Below the pieces are notes generated by a model. The model was not told the origin of the DNA, searched no databases, and saw only the letters and a program-made list of their open reading frames with translations. 30,683 bases of DNA, taken from positions 1 to 30,683 of the forward strand of contig JBBQJT010000044.1 of the NCBI GenBank assembly GCA_038326165.1, written 5' to 3'. The stretch's first letter is position 1. Each line of letters starts with the position of its first letter. The DNA is from JAEUUM01 sp038326165. GTDB taxonomy: Bacteria > Bacteroidota > Bacteroidia > Chitinophagales > Saprospiraceae. Made by a program: the position numbers and the translations under genes. Positions 8,771 to 16,544 of this stretch are shown piece after piece.

Positions 8771-8844
8771 GCCTCTTTAGCTCAGTTGGTTAGAGCGCCG
8801 GACTGTTAATCCGTAGGTCTTAGGTTCAAGTCCTAAAAGAGGCG
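8771..8844 (+). tRNA. tRNA-Asn (anticodon GTT)
   Basis: A 74-base cloverleaf. The acceptor stem GCCTCTT (8771-8777) pairs with AAGAGGC (8837-8843), with discriminator G8844. The D stem is GCTC/GAGC, the anticodon loop CTGTTAA has GTT at 8805-8807, and the T stem TTAGG/CCTAA closes the loop TTCAAGT. The outermost anticodon-stem pair is a C-T mismatch. The CCA end is not encoded. A strong intrinsic terminator starts two bases after the gene. A TATTTCTG box at 8753-8760 may be a weak -7 promoter element. Confidence 0.97.
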
Positions 8845-8910
8845 CAAAGGTCATTTCACATTGTGGAATGGCCTTTTTGTTTTTATAGTGAAATGATTTT
8901 GGGTCTTTGA
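8831..8910. repeat. 80-bp direct repeat, copy A (tRNA-Asn 3' end plus terminator)
   Basis: This segment, running from the T arm of tRNA-Asn through its terminator to a gggtctttga end, recurs without a mismatch at 8969-9048. A further 12-base match (TTAATCCGTAGG, 8806-8817 versus 8938-8949) lies just upstream in both copies. Copy A is the functional one. Confidence 0.95.
8846..8884 (+). terminator. rho-independent terminator of tRNA-Asn
   Basis: A 14-pair stem (8846-8859 with 8863-8876, loop ATT) includes two G-U pairs and is followed by a T-rich tract to about 8884. It begins two bases downstream of the tRNA discriminator base. Confidence 0.85.
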
Positions 8911-8920
8911 TTAAGGCACC

Positions 8921-8936
8921 CCCGAAAGCATTCGGG
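8921..8936. repeat. hairpin palindrome 1 in tRNA remnant
   Basis: CCCGAA-agca-TTCGGG forms a 6-pair hairpin. Its arm shares TTCGGGAT with the larger palindrome 10 bases downstream, suggesting that both belong to one repeat family. Confidence 0.7.
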
Positions 8937-8945
8937 ATTAATCCG

Positions 8946-8973
8946 TAGGATCCCGAACTAGTTCGGGATCCTA
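8946..8973. repeat. perfect 28-base palindrome 2 in tRNA remnant
   Basis: Every base from 8946 to 8973 pairs with its mirror across the centre ACTAGT (14 bases per arm). The inner part is ATCCCGAACTAGTTCGGGAT. It looks like a repetitive extragenic palindrome or a MITE-like unit rather than a tRNA part. Confidence 0.85.
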
Positions 8974-9048
8974 AAAGAGGCGCAAAGGTCATTTCACATT
9001 GTGGAATGGCCTTTTTGTTTTTATAGTGAAATGATTTTGGGTCTTTGA
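8969..9048. repeat. 80-bp direct repeat, copy B
   Basis: Identical to 8831-8910, offset by 138 bases. It carries the tRNA acceptor 3' strand and a complete duplicate of the terminator hairpin (8984-9014, T tract to about 9022). Confidence 0.95.
8984..9022 (+). terminator. duplicated terminator in repeat copy B
   Basis: The same hairpin and T tract as at 8846-8884, displaced by 138 bases. It can act as a back-up terminator for tRNA-Asn, but no intact gene lies directly before it. Confidence 0.7.
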
Positions 9049-9253
9049 ATCCAATCGGTTATAGCCGTCTAAATTTTCATAAATTGCAAGAAAAACAAAG
9101 CCGCATCACGCAAGATTGTCCAGCTTGACCTTTAAGGGCAATGCCAAAAGTGAGAAGACAGCATAAGTCAAGTCCAGAAATCATCAAAAACAAAAGATAA
9201 AAAACCCAATTCCGTAAAAAAGCGCAACCAAGCTCGAGAATATAAATGAAAAA
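9049..9253. other. intergenic region without recognisable feature
   Basis: About 205 bases between the duplicated tRNA terminator and the end of the Nramp gene. I find no open frame, strong hairpin or repeat in it. Confidence 0.5.
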
Positions 9254-11125
9254 TTATGCTCTAACTATCAAAACAGGAGCATCAACTCTATGCCTGACTG
9301 CGTCCAAAGTAGTTCCAAAAATCAAATCCCATAATCCCTTATGACCATGTGCACCCATGACCAAAAGATCAGGTTTGTAATTGTTTACTGCAATTGGAAT
9401 TCTGCGCTTGGGATCGCCATGTTCTAAAATAACCGATACCTGATAACCTAAATTGGACAGTTGAAGCCGGTAAGCTTCTAGCAATTCGGTGTCTCGCTTG
9501 GTTTCTGCGTCATAAATTCCTTGTTCTTCCACCAATGCAGCAGCAGATTCGCTTACATGGATCAACAAATACTCAGCTTTTTCGCCACCATGAGCCACTG
9601 CATGTCCCAGTGCTACTGTATCAGAATTGCTAAAATCTACAGTTACTGCAATGCGATTATAAATTACATTTGGCCGGATTTTGATTTGAGATACATCATT
9701 GTGTATGATTGAAATTTGCTTTTGCTCCTTGCGTATCATTGGGAAAACGATCACATAAATTAAGAGCAAAGCTGTGCACACTGCAATACCAGCACACAAA
9801 TACATCCACCACGTAATGCTTGAACCTTGAAACCAATCATTTATAGCTTCGAACACCATTTTACCATTTAAACCAACTATTATAGCTGCGCTGATCCACC
9901 CGAAAAACATCCAAAACTTATTTACAGCATGAACACCCATTTTCTTTTTATCGCTGACCAAATGCAATAATGGAATTACTGCAAATCCAAGTTGTAAACT
10001 CAAGATAACCTGACTGAATACCAACAAATCACCCGTAGCACTGTCCCCTTTAATCAGTATGGTTATCAAAGCCGGAACAATTGCAATGGTTCTAGTTATA
10101 ATTCTTCGGACCCATGGCTGAATGCGCAGATTCAAATATCCTTCCATCACTACTTGACCCGCCAATGTTCCTGTTATCGTGCTACTTTGACCGGCCGCTA
10201 TCAATGCAATTGCGAATAATATGGGCGCCCATTGGGTTCCTAAAAGTGGTTCGAGTAATCGGTGAGCATCTTGAATCTCAGATACTTCGGTTAAGCCTGA
10301 TGAATAAAACACGGTTCCTGCTAGGATCAGTATTGCCGCATTAACCAAAAAAGCAAAATTGAGCGCAATAACCGAATCAAAAACATTGAACCGAATAGCC
10401 TGCTTAATTCCCTTATCACTGTGATCAAAATGCCTACTTTGAACCAATGAAGAATGCAGATAAAGGTTATGCGGCATGATAGTAGCTCCAATAATACCTA
10501 TTGCCAAGTACAAAGCTGTATTATTAGGCAGACTGGGAATGAAGCCTGCTGCAACTGCACCAAAATCAGGTGAAGCAAAAAATATTTCAACAAAGAAGCA
10601 CATTGATATTATCACTACCAGTGAAATGATAAAGGCTTCAATCTTTTTAATACCATATTGAAGTAAAAAGAGGAGCAGAATGGTGTCCAATACTGAAATG
10701 ACAACACCCCAGATTAAAGGAATCCCAAAAAGCAAATTCAACCCAATAGCCATGCCCAGCACTTCTGCCAAATCGCAAGCTGCAATTGCAATTTCTGCTA
10801 ATATGTATAAAAATAAGTTAACGGTTTTTGGATATGTTTGACGAGATGCTTGTGCCAAATCCAAGCCTCTAACCAAACCTAGTCTTGCTGAAAAACTTTG
10901 AAGCAACATGGCAACCATATTGGACATCAACAAAACCCAGATTAAACGGTACCCAAATTGTGAACCTGCGGCAATATCAGTAGCCCAGTTGCCCGGATCC
11001 ATATAACCAACACTAACCAAATAAGCCGGGCCCATAAAGGCCAGAAATTTTCTAAATCTGCTTTTGATGCCTAATGTTTGAACCGAGGAATGTACCTCCT
11101 CTAATGATTTTGAATTATTTTTCAT
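9254..11125 (-). CDS. Nramp divalent metal transporter fused to a universal stress protein domain
   Basis: A 623-residue fusion. Residues 25-465 are an Nramp/MntH proton-coupled Mn2+/Fe2+ importer: TM1 metal site DPGN at 43-46, TM6 metal site MPH at 217-219, and AGQSSTITGT at 311-320. Residues about 488-623 are a cytoplasmic UspA domain with the ATP-binding pattern G-x2-G-x9-G-T/S (Gly591, Gly594, Gly604) and the usual ending APVLIVRA. The metal-site residues match Mn/Fe-type Nramp proteins. The Usp tail suggests nucleotide- or stress-dependent control of uptake, which is inference. It is monocistronic and divergent from phaB; I found no recognisable MntR or Fur box upstream. Plain mntH is about 410-450 residues, so the extra length is entirely the Usp domain and its linker. 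Confidence 0.95.
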   Translation of the reverse strand: MKNNSKSLEEVHSSVQTLGIKSRFRKFLAFMGPAYLVSVGYMDPGNWATDIAAGSQFGYRLIWVLLMSNMVAMLLQSFSARLGLVRGLDLAQASRQTYPKTVNLFLYILAEIAIAACDLAEVLGMAIGLNLLFGIPLIWGVVISVLDTILLLFLLQYGIKKIEAFIISLVVIISMCFFVEIFFASPDFGAVAAGFIPSLPNNTALYLAIGIIGATIMPHNLYLHSSLVQSRHFDHSDKGIKQAIRFNVFDSVIALNFAFLVNAAILILAGTVFYSSGLTEVSEIQDAHRLLEPLLGTQWAPILFAIALIAAGQSSTITGTLAGQVVMEGYLNLRIQPWVRRIITRTIAIVPALITILIKGDSATGDLLVFSQVILSLQLGFAVIPLLHLVSDKKKMGVHAVNKFWMFFGWISAAIIVGLNGKMVFEAINDWFQGSSITWWMYLCAGIAVCTALLLIYVIVFPMIRKEQKQISIIHNDVSQIKIRPNVIYNRIAVTVDFSNSDTVALGHAVAHGGEKAEYLLIHVSESAAALVEEQGIYDAETKRDTELLEAYRLQLSNLGYQVSVILEHGDPKRRIPIAVNNYKPDLLVMGAHGHKGLWDLIFGTTLDAVRHRVDAPVLIVRA

Positions 11126-11259
11126 TGATAAACTAACTTAACAAAATTCAAGCAACTCTAAGCATTATTTGATAATAAGTGGTAATATAAGTATATTTTT
11201 TAAAATTGCTAAATGTTGTGGTGAACAGGTGTTGTTTATTTCACAGTTATGTTATTATA

Positions 11260-11289
11260 TTGTGCGCAGTCTTAATGACTTATCTTTTG
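11260..11289 (+). promoter_or_regulatory. probable phaB promoter
   Basis: TTG (11260-11262), an 18-base spacer, then TATCTTTTG (11281-11289). The -7 box has one extra T compared with TAnnTTTG. The expected leader is about 20-25 bases, A-rich, ending at the ATG at 11318. Confidence 0.45.
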
Positions 11290-11317
11290 ACAATAACTAA
11301 CCAAAAAATAAATAAAA

Positions 11318-12058
11318 ATGCCAACAAGAAAAGTAGCGCTAGTAACAGGAGCGACAGGAGGATTAGGGACAGATATGTGCAAAAAATTGCACGATGATGG
11401 GTACACGGTATGTGGAAACTATCGATCCGAAGAAAAAGCGGAAAAATGGCAAAGTAAAATGGCTGCAGATGGATACACTTTCCATCTTTATCAATCTGAT
11501 GTAGCTGATTTTGATCAAGTTGGAAGTATGGTAGCAGCAATTGAAAAAGATCATGGCATTATCAATGTGTTGATTAACAATGCTGGTATTACAAGGGATG
11601 GATCTTTCCGTAAAATGACGAGGGAACAATGGGATGACGTAATGAATTCCAATTTGGGATCTGTATTCAATTGTTGCAGACACACCATCAATCAAATGGT
11701 TGAACAAGGTTACGGAAGGATCATCAACATTTCTTCGGTAAACGCTCAAAGAGCACAGTTTGGACAAGTGAATTATGCTTCAGCCAAAGCAGGTATGCAT
11801 GGTTTTACAAAAACACTTGCTGTTGAGACTGCTTCAAAAGGCATCACAATAAACACCATATCTCCTGGATATATTGCTACTGACATGGTCATGGCCGTTG
11901 CAGAAAATGTTCGTGATCAAATCGTTTCAGGCATTCCGGTTGGCCGCATGGGTGGAACTGGTGAAATCGCACACTTGGTTTCTTTTTTAGCTTCTGAACA
12001 AGCTGGATTCATCACAGGTGCCAATTATGCAATAAATGGTGGGCAGCATATGTTTTAA
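11318..12058 (+). CDS. phaB: acetoacetyl-CoA reductase (PhaB-type short-chain dehydrogenase)
   Basis: A 246-residue cytoplasmic SDR enzyme, expected to reduce acetoacetyl-CoA to (R)-3-hydroxybutyryl-CoA with NADPH for polyhydroxybutyrate synthesis. The cofactor motif is TGATGGLG (10-17). The catalytic residues are Ser140, Tyr153 and Lys157, and the segment SSVNAQRAQFGQVNYASAKAG closely follows PhaB proteins, as does the ending NYAINGGQHM. Length and catalytic positions agree with the well-studied Ralstonia enzyme as I recall it. FabG is the main alternative, but the QFGQ segment and the C-terminus favour PhaB. No phaA or phaC lies in the window. Transcription probably stops at the hairpin at 12087. 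Confidence 0.87.
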   Translation: MPTRKVALVTGATGGLGTDMCKKLHDDGYTVCGNYRSEEKAEKWQSKMAADGYTFHLYQSDVADFDQVGSMVAAIEKDHGIINVLINNAGITRDGSFRKMTREQWDDVMNSNLGSVFNCCRHTINQMVEQGYGRIINISSVNAQRAQFGQVNYASAKAGMHGFTKTLAVETASKGITINTISPGYIATDMVMAVAENVRDQIVSGIPVGRMGGTGEIAHLVSFLASEQAGFITGANYAINGGQHMF

Positions 12059-12086
12059 TAACAATAGCGACACCATATAGATTTAA

Positions 12087-12116
12087 AAAAGGCGATCACA
12101 ATTGTGGTCGCCTTTT
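12087..12116. terminator. bidirectional terminator between phaB and lnt
   Basis: AAAAGGCGATCAC (12087-12099), loop AATT, and GTGGTCGCCTTTT (12104-12116) form a 13-pair stem with one G-U, flanked by A and T runs so that it can work on both strands. On the minus strand it overlaps the final codons and the stop of lnt (stop at 12096-12098). Confidence 0.85.
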
Positions 12117-13847
12117 CAATAGGGCTAAAATCAAGATTAAGCCTGTCAAGATCAAAGCTACTTTTGAAATATAGTCTCCATATTTCACAAAAAAGGTCCA
12201 TTCGGTATTACAATGCAATTTGGCTCTGATCGCATCCTTTTGGGCATATTCTGTTGCCTGATGAATTATTCCCCTTTGATCAATGAATGCCGATGTACCA
12301 GAATTCGCCGACCGAACTATTGATCTGCGATTCTCAATGGCTCTCATTGCGCCTATCAGCATGTGCTGTGTATGACCAATTGTGTTGTCCCACCAGCCGT
12401 CATTGGTCATGATTGCAAATACATTGGCTCCTTCTTTTACATACCCCGTGCAGTATTCAGGATAAACAGATTCATAACATATAATAGGTGCCGTTACAAT
12501 CTTGTTGTGGACAAAAGGTGTCCGACGTTCCTGAGGAGTCAGTCCATAAATACTTCCACCAAGTTTATCTACCAATGGTTTTAGAAAAAACAAGAGCTTG
12601 CGGTATGGAAAAATCTCAGCTCCTGGAACAAACTTTGACTTGAAATAAATAGGAATGCTGTCCTGACCTGAAGTGATTTGTATGGCTGAGTTATGACTGT
12701 CATAATAAATAGTCTGTCCATTACCCATTACTCGCTCACGGGTGTTTTTTGACTGCGGAGTGTCGCCATCAAAAATGCGATAACTTCCAATGCCAGCCAA
12801 TAAACTCAAATTGGGATAATCATTAACCATTCGGGTCAACCATTGAATATTTCGGTCGCTGTAAATAGCTCGAGTATTTACGGACTCAAAACTTGTTTCT
12901 GGATAAACAATCAGTTCAACGGATGTATCTAAAATGGCTTTCGACAATTCAATAAATCGGGACAATTGCACCCTTTCTGGCACATCGAATTTTTCATAGT
13001 GCGGCTCCCAATTGGGCTGAACAGCAACAAAATCATGCAATTCACCTTTCTCTTGATAGTTGGTAAAAATATTCCAAGACCAGAAGCAAGGCAACAATAC
13101 GATCATCAACCAGACAAAAATTGGATAATACTCCTTTCGAAGCATCCAGGCTTTCCACGTTTCAAACAGAGCGATATTGCTGATCAAAATCCACAAAGTA
13201 CCGCCTGCGGCTCCAGTATATTCGTACCATTGAATCAATTGCGGATATTGACTCAATGCATTTCCCAAGTTCAGCCAGGGCCATGAAATATCCCAATGTA
13301 AGTGATTGTATTCAAAGGCCAACCAAAAAGAGATCAGGGCCAAATAACCGACCCATTTTCCCAATCTAACATGAACAATATGGTACAATACAAAAGGCAC
13401 TGACATAAACAGACTGTTCAAGGCAATAGCTACAAATCCTGCCATCAATGCGCTATTGGAAACCCACCATGTGGTAAATATGTTCCATCCAAGCACTCCA
13501 ATGAAAAAGTATTTGAAAACGTTCTTTCTGTTTTCTTTGGAACCATTATCACTCAAATGGTCCTCGAGCATCAACCAAGGCACAAATCCAGCCAAGACCA
13601 ATACTGTGGTAGGTAATGGTGGAAATCCCAAACTCATGATCAGGGCACCTATCAAGCTCAAACCCAATGCAGTCTTCTTCTCGCGGGTGTTGTATAAAAA
13701 CGGTTTAAAAAAGCCAATAAAAGCAATGTAAATCCCGCCAAACAATACCAAGGGCAAGTAGGACCACAGTGGCAAGTTCAACATTTGGAATCCCGCATAA
13801 ATAGCCAAAACCAAACCCAAAAGATAAACATGTTTTAATACTTTCAC
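12096..13847 (-). CDS. lnt: apolipoprotein N-acyltransferase
   Basis: A 583-residue inner-membrane enzyme that adds the third acyl chain to the N-terminal Cys of lipoproteins. Residues 1-255 hold about seven hydrophobic segments. A periplasmic nitrilase-type domain follows with the catalytic triad Glu317 (VYPETS), Lys403 (YFKSKFVPGAE) and Cys457 (IICYES). GHTQHMLIGAMRAIENRRS is a conserved Lnt block, and a last membrane helix sits near 555-577. At 583 residues it is somewhat longer than the E. coli enzyme. It starts 9 bases after the metG stop, so the two form an operon. The last residues KRRPQL are encoded inside the terminator hairpin. Confidence 0.95.
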   Translation of the reverse strand: MKVLKHVYLLGLVLAIYAGFQMLNLPLWSYLPLVLFGGIYIAFIGFFKPFLYNTREKKTALGLSLIGALIMSLGFPPLPTTVLVLAGFVPWLMLEDHLSDNGSKENRKNVFKYFFIGVLGWNIFTTWWVSNSALMAGFVAIALNSLFMSVPFVLYHIVHVRLGKWVGYLALISFWLAFEYNHLHWDISWPWLNLGNALSQYPQLIQWYEYTGAAGGTLWILISNIALFETWKAWMLRKEYYPIFVWLMIVLLPCFWSWNIFTNYQEKGELHDFVAVQPNWEPHYEKFDVPERVQLSRFIELSKAILDTSVELIVYPETSFESVNTRAIYSDRNIQWLTRMVNDYPNLSLLAGIGSYRIFDGDTPQSKNTRERVMGNGQTIYYDSHNSAIQITSGQDSIPIYFKSKFVPGAEIFPYRKLLFFLKPLVDKLGGSIYGLTPQERRTPFVHNKIVTAPIICYESVYPEYCTGYVKEGANVFAIMTNDGWWDNTIGHTQHMLIGAMRAIENRRSIVRSANSGTSAFIDQRGIIHQATEYAQKDAIRAKLHCNTEWTFFVKYGDYISKVALILTGLILILALLKRRPQL

Positions 13848-13856
13848 AAGTGTTTG

Positions 13857-15992
13857 CTATTGGATTATCATACCTGGTACACAATCATTTGGCTCAACAA
13901 ATTTCAAACGGCCATCAGCATCTTCCGCCATAAGGATCATACCTTTTGACTCAACGCCTCTTATTTTACGAGGAGCAAGATTAGCCAAAACACTTATTCT
14001 TCGACCAATAATTTCCTCTGGCCTAAAATGCAATGCAATTCCAGATACCACCACACGTTGCTCATAGCCCAAGTCAATAGTGAGCTGCAATAACTTGTCA
14101 GCTCCTTCTATTTTATGTGCCTCCAGAATAACAGCGGTCCTGATATCCATGGTCGAAAACTGATCATAGCTTATCAATGTTTTTTCAGGTGCATAATCTG
14201 AGGCTGTATCTGTTTCCATAACTTCTGGGGATTTTAGCTTATCGAGTTGAAATTGAATGGTTTCGTCGGTTATTTTTGTAAACAAATGGATTGAAGCTCC
14301 TATTTTATGTCCAGCCACCAGTGGGCCTTCTCCCTCTGCCAGTTGATCCAATAGGTGCAATAATTCTCCATTTTCGGTAGCAGCTGGCATGTTCAAAACA
14401 TTAAGCATTCTATCTGAAGCAAAAGGCATGAACGGACGAATGGCCAAGGCCAACACTGCCGTAACCTGAGCACTAAGCGCCATCACTACCTTGACTGTTT
14501 CAGGGTCGATGGCATGATTCTTCCACGGTTCATTGGCTTGTAAAATCTGATTGCCATAACTTGACAATTGCATGATTGCCTTTAAGGCAGAACGAAAATC
14601 AAAACGATTGATACATTCTTGGTATTCAACCATTAGATCAAAGATGCTGATAAGTTCTGAGTCATAATAGGAACTGTCGAGTTCATCGCCTCCGGTCTCA
14701 ATCATGTTGTTTTGATCAATTTCAGGAATTACTCCTTCGTAATATTTATTGATCAACACGATGACTCTGTTGAAGAAATTCGCCAAATTATTGACCAATT
14801 CGTTGTTGATGTGATCTTGAAAACCCTTCCAAGTAAATTCAGAATCCTTGGTTTCGGGCATATTTCTGGTCAAACTGTATCTCAATTCATCTGCTTTGCC
14901 TCCCATTTCATCCAGATATTCATGCGCCCATACTGCCCAATTTCTTGATGTCGAAATTTTATCCCCTTCCAGGTTCATAAATTGATTGGCTGGAATATTG
15001 ACTGGTAAGATAAAATCCCCATGTGCCTTTAGGATAGCTGGAAAAATGATGCAGTGAAAAACAATATTGTCCTTTCCTAAAAAATGAATTAAGGCGGTAT
15101 CCTTGTCTTTCCAATACAATTCCCAGTCTTTGTTGTTGTCTTGAGCCCATTGTTTGGTTGCAGATATATAACCTATTGGCGCATCCAACCATACATACAG
15201 TTTTTTGCCTTCAGATCCTGGTATTTCTGTTGGAACATCCACTCCCCAATCCAAGTCTCGGGTCATTGCTCTTGGTTCAAGACCTCCTTCAATCCAACTT
15301 CTGCACTGACCCAACACATGTGCCTTCCAATCCCCTGGATCATGCAATTTTTCACCATTCAGTTCACCTGTTTCCAACCATATTTTCAGCCATTCCGAGT
15401 ATTTGTCAAGTGGTAAAAACCAATGTGTGGTCTTTTTCCAAACTGGAGTGCTGCCACTTAAAGTACTCTTGGGACGAATCAGGTCACTCGGATTCAGTGT
15501 TGATCCGCAGTTTTCACATTGATCGCCGTAAGCTTTATCAAAATTACATTTTGGACATGTTCCAATAATATATCGGTCTGCCAAAAACTGACCGGCCTCT
15601 TCGTCAAAGTATTGTTCGCTTTCTTTCTCAACAAATTCACCATTCTGGTATAATTTCATGAAAAAATCCTGTGCAGTCTTATGATGCAGAGGCTCAGAAG
15701 TGCGATGGAATATATCAAATGAAATTCCAAGTCTTGCAAAGGTTTCTTTGAATTGACTGTTGTACTTATCAATAATCTCTTGAGGAGAACACTTCTCTTT
15801 TAAAGCTTTCATGGTAATAGCTGCACCATGTTCATCTGATCCGCAAATAAAAACTATGTCCTTCCCCATCATGCGTTGGAATCGAACATAAATATCAGCA
15901 GAGAGATATACGCCCGCAAGGTGTCCTATGTGTAAAGGACCGTTGGCGTAAGGAAGGGCTGCAGTAACGAGGTATCTTTTCTTATCTATCAT
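13857..15992 (-). CDS. metG: methionyl-tRNA synthetase
   Basis: A 711-residue class I aminoacyl-tRNA synthetase charging tRNA-Met. Signatures: HIGH at 21-24; a zinc knuckle with Cys146, Cys149, Cys159 and Cys162; and the KMSKS equivalent KISTS at 345-349. The anticodon-binding alpha-helical domain follows, then a linker. Residues about 610-711 form a C-terminal EMAP/Trbp111-like tRNA-binding and dimerisation domain (starting near MDIRTAVILEAHKIEGADKL). This long form is usual in Bacteroidota. A -7 box TATCTTTG lies only 13 bases before the ATG, implying a very short leader. lnt follows 9 bases downstream. Confidence 0.98.
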   Translation of the reverse strand: MIDKKRYLVTAALPYANGPLHIGHLAGVYLSADIYVRFQRMMGKDIVFICGSDEHGAAITMKALKEKCSPQEIIDKYNSQFKETFARLGISFDIFHRTSEPLHHKTAQDFFMKLYQNGEFVEKESEQYFDEEAGQFLADRYIIGTCPKCNFDKAYGDQCENCGSTLNPSDLIRPKSTLSGSTPVWKKTTHWFLPLDKYSEWLKIWLETGELNGEKLHDPGDWKAHVLGQCRSWIEGGLEPRAMTRDLDWGVDVPTEIPGSEGKKLYVWLDAPIGYISATKQWAQDNNKDWELYWKDKDTALIHFLGKDNIVFHCIIFPAILKAHGDFILPVNIPANQFMNLEGDKISTSRNWAVWAHEYLDEMGGKADELRYSLTRNMPETKDSEFTWKGFQDHINNELVNNLANFFNRVIVLINKYYEGVIPEIDQNNMIETGGDELDSSYYDSELISIFDLMVEYQECINRFDFRSALKAIMQLSSYGNQILQANEPWKNHAIDPETVKVVMALSAQVTAVLALAIRPFMPFASDRMLNVLNMPAATENGELLHLLDQLAEGEGPLVAGHKIGASIHLFTKITDETIQFQLDKLKSPEVMETDTASDYAPEKTLISYDQFSTMDIRTAVILEAHKIEGADKLLQLTIDLGYEQRVVVSGIALHFRPEEIIGRRISVLANLAPRKIRGVESKGMILMAEDADGRLKFVEPNDCVPGMIIQ

Positions 15993-16005
15993 AGTGTGTA
16001 TGCGG

Positions 16006-16013
16006 CAAAGATA
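16006..16013 (-). promoter_or_regulatory. probable -7 element of metG-lnt promoter
   Basis: TATCTTTG on the minus strand is a full match to TAnnTTTG. The -33 TTG is not found at normal spacing. Transcription would start only about 8-10 bases before the ATG. Confidence 0.5.
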
Positions 16014-16091
16014 CTAACTAAGCGTTAAAGCTCACATGAGTTCCAAGGTTAAATGATCAAAAAGCTTTGCTTTCTGGCACAGGTAGTTCCA

Positions 16092-16523
16092 TTATTTTAA
16101 TCCAGTTGATTGCCACGACCAGAGTGTCCATTTTCGTTTGGTTCTTAAGTAAACCGCTGTATAGAGCAGTCTTACCTCAAAGTCCTTTTCATTCAATGTC
16201 CCTGCAGCGTTGAGTTGACCGTTCAAGAGAACCACTTTCCCTTTTTTTCGGACTTTCTCATTTGAACTTGTTAAGGTCTTATAAATCAGCTTTCCCGATT
16301 TGATATTATCCAAATGTTGTAATTTGGTTTCAATCAAGCCGTTGGAGTGAATGTACATCAGATCCGGATGAAGCATAATTGACAATTGAGCAGTGTCTGC
16401 GCTTATCATAGCCGCAAATCGGGCTTGGTTGGTTTGGAGGATCAATTGATCTGTTTGACATTTGGCATGAAATGAACAAATAACAAGCGCCATGAAAAGT
16501 GAATTTCTAAGCTTGTTTCTCAT
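16092..16523 (-). CDS. secreted DUF4440/NTF2-like protein
   Basis: A 143-residue small exported protein. The signal peptide covers about residues 1-23 from ATG 16523 (MRNKLRN, hydrophobic core, then HAKCQ); an in-frame ATG at 16544 would add seven residues before the signal. The mature part follows the DUF4440 pattern: QTNQARFAAMISADTAQLSIMLHPDLMYIHSNGLIETK, a central KVRKKGKVVLLNGQLNAAG, and a Trp-rich end TKRKWTLWSWQSTGL. NTF2-like folds are often enzyme-like or ligand-binding; the function here is unknown. It is probably monocistronic. A possible -7 box TATATTTG lies at 16617-16624. Confidence 0.82.
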   Translation of the reverse strand: MRNKLRNSLFMALVICSFHAKCQTDQLILQTNQARFAAMISADTAQLSIMLHPDLMYIHSNGLIETKLQHLDNIKSGKLIYKTLTSSNEKVRKKGKVVLLNGQLNAAGTLNEKDFEVRLLYTAVYLRTKRKWTLWSWQSTGLK

Positions 16524-16544
16524 AATTATTTGGGCAGTCGTCAT

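Larger units (their letters stand above)
8911..8983 (+). pseudogene. disrupted partial copy of tRNA-Asn
   Basis: This stretch aligns with the 3' part of the upstream tRNA-Asn: GATTAAGGCACC resembles the D-arm end, TTAATCCGTAGG matches the anticodon loop and stem exactly, and TCCTAAAAGAGGCG matches the T-stem and acceptor end. It lacks the 5' acceptor strand. Between the matching blocks sit two palindromic inserts (8921-8936, and 8950-8968 replacing the variable region and most of the T arm). It cannot fold as a tRNA. It most likely arose by tandem duplication followed by invasion of palindromic repeats. Confidence 0.7.

Noticed and set aside
8777..8992. 71-codon minus-strand open frame over tRNA-Asn and the repeat, with MTFAPLLG twice
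   Set aside because: It is antisense to the tRNA, and its internal repetition only mirrors the 80-bp DNA repeat; no protein-like composition.
8831..9048. Direct repeat at a tRNA 3' end read as attL/attR of an integrated element
   Set aside because: Only 58 bases separate the copies and they hold palindromes and tRNA remnants; there is no integrase or cargo.
15158..15568. 136-codon plus-strand open frame inside metG
   Set aside because: Antisense shadow of the conserved synthetase core; no start context or family pattern.
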